From: an uncultured Verrucomicrobiota bacterium
GTDB lineage: Bacteria; Verrucomicrobiota; Kiritimatiellia; RFP12; UBA1067
DNA length: 14,504 nt
NCBI GenBank assembly: GCA_946615875.1
Contig: CAMOIK010000035.1
Coordinates: 1-14,504, forward strand
Reading direction: 5' to 3'
The number at the start of each line of letters is the position of its first letter. Position 1 is the first letter of the stretch. The notes under the pieces were generated by a model. It was not told where the DNA came from. It searched no databases and worked only from the letters and a program-made list of their open reading frames with translations. Shown here piece after piece: positions 14,349-14,504 of this stretch. Both the position numbers and the translations under genes were made by a program.

Positions 14349-14377
14349 TTGTCACGGGCCCCTTTTTGTGGTATAAT
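14349..14377 (+). promoter_or_regulatory. Consensus-like promoter facing the right edge
   Basis: TTGTCA at 14349-14354, a 17-base spacer and TATAAT at 14372-14377 with TG at 14369-14370. This is the most consensus-like promoter in the window. The predicted start (about 14382-14385) coincides with an ATG at 14384, so the transcript would be leaderless. Confidence 0.85.
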
Positions 14378-14383
14378 TCTGGC

Positions 14384-14504
14384 ATGTGCGTGAGAGTTGC
14401 AAAAGATGGGGCGAGTGTGAGTCGTGGAAGCGCGGCAGATGCGTTGCGTTTCCACAAGTCGCTTCGCAACGCCAACATCAACTATCGCAACGGCTGGTTT
14501 TTCG
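14384..14504 (+). CDS. Start of a partial ORF, possibly a Y1/RAYT-type transposase
   Basis: An ATG on the predicted start site opens a frame of 40 codons that runs off the window without a stop. Residues 22-40 (RFHKSLRNANINYRNGWFF) resemble the region just before the first strand of IS200-like/REP-associated tyrosine transposases, where an N-Y-x-x-G-x-x-F element precedes the HUH domain; this is a pattern-based impression, and the HUH and Tyr motifs would lie beyond the edge. The palindromes just upstream would suit a RAYT gene. The first codons use less GC at third positions than neighbouring genes. The alternative is a structured RNA: GTGGAAGCGC (14425-14434) can pair with GCGTTTCCAC downstream. 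Confidence 0.4.
   Translation, partial: MCVRVAKDGASVSRGSAADALRFHKSLRNANINYRNGWFF

Larger units (their letters stand above)
14073..14383. other. 311-base intergenic region between glmS and the right-edge frame
   Basis: This is the only stretch over 300 bases without a gene. Going right from glmS it contains the glmS ribosome site, a sigma-54-like -24/-12 element, a GC palindrome, a quiet stretch (14160-14229) in which I see nothing, two linked inverted repeats, and a promoter firing rightward. Open frames inside it on either strand show no recognisable protein. Confidence 0.8.

Noticed and set aside
14080..14481. A 133-codon minus-strand frame upstream of glmS
   Set aside because: It crosses the palindromes and the promoter region, has no ribosome site and shows no recognisable domain.
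14384..14504. tmRNA, RNase P RNA or SRP RNA at the right edge
   Set aside because: None of the conserved sequence blocks of these RNAs is present in the visible 121 bases; an internal hairpin alone is not enough.

Overview
This is a GC-rich bacterial chromosome segment. It reads almost entirely on the plus strand, with glmS at the right end on the minus strand. Its housekeeping genes (secG, malic enzyme, trpF, recN, glmS, three tRNAs) point to core chromosome rather than an acquired island. The organism is most likely an uncultured member of the Planctomycetes-Verrucomicrobia-Chlamydiae group, perhaps Kiritimatiellota. That is an inference from the exosortase/EpsI fusion, the unusual membrane fusions, the SSGE-type RecN signature and the base composition; nothing in the window proves it.

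Layout. (1) Positions 56-3351 hold secG behind a strong extended -10 promoter, a hemolysin III/PAQR-family membrane protein, an extended SDR NAD-dependent epimerase, and a membrane protein with a C-terminal YrbL-like (kinase-fold) domain. The genes are tightly spaced or coupled. (2) Positions 3447-3582 hold a promoter and tRNA-Ser(TGA). (3) Positions 3650-9067 begin with a promoter whose start site falls almost on the ATG of an exosortase fused to an EpsI-like domain. Then come a WecA/MraY-type polyprenyl-phosphate sugar-phosphate transferase fused to the N-terminal half of a CapD/PglF-like protein, a short malic enzyme, and trpF. (4) Positions 9082-12185 hold a promoter, tRNA-Ser(CGA) and tRNA-Gly(CCC), recN, and a divergent 3-dehydroquinate synthase-family protein that lacks several catalytic residues. 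(5) Positions 12228-14072 hold convergent glmS behind a good sigma-54 type -24/-12 element. (6) The right edge (14230-14504) has nested inverted repeats, a consensus-like promoter and the first 40 codons of a reading frame that may be a Y1/RAYT-type transposase.

How the parts fit together. The SDR epimerase, exosortase-EpsI, polyprenyl transferase fusion and glmS (which feeds UDP-GlcNAc) all suit envelope or exopolysaccharide synthesis coupled to exosortase-type protein sorting. The other genes are ordinary metabolism and repair.

The most distinctive signals are a recurring promoter signature (AATATGnTATAnTATGCG) seen in several copies, two promoters that predict leaderless mRNAs, the sigma-54-like element before glmS, and the DHQS homologue missing metal-site and catalytic histidines. 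I found no CRISPR array, complete insertion sequence, prophage or recognisable defence system.
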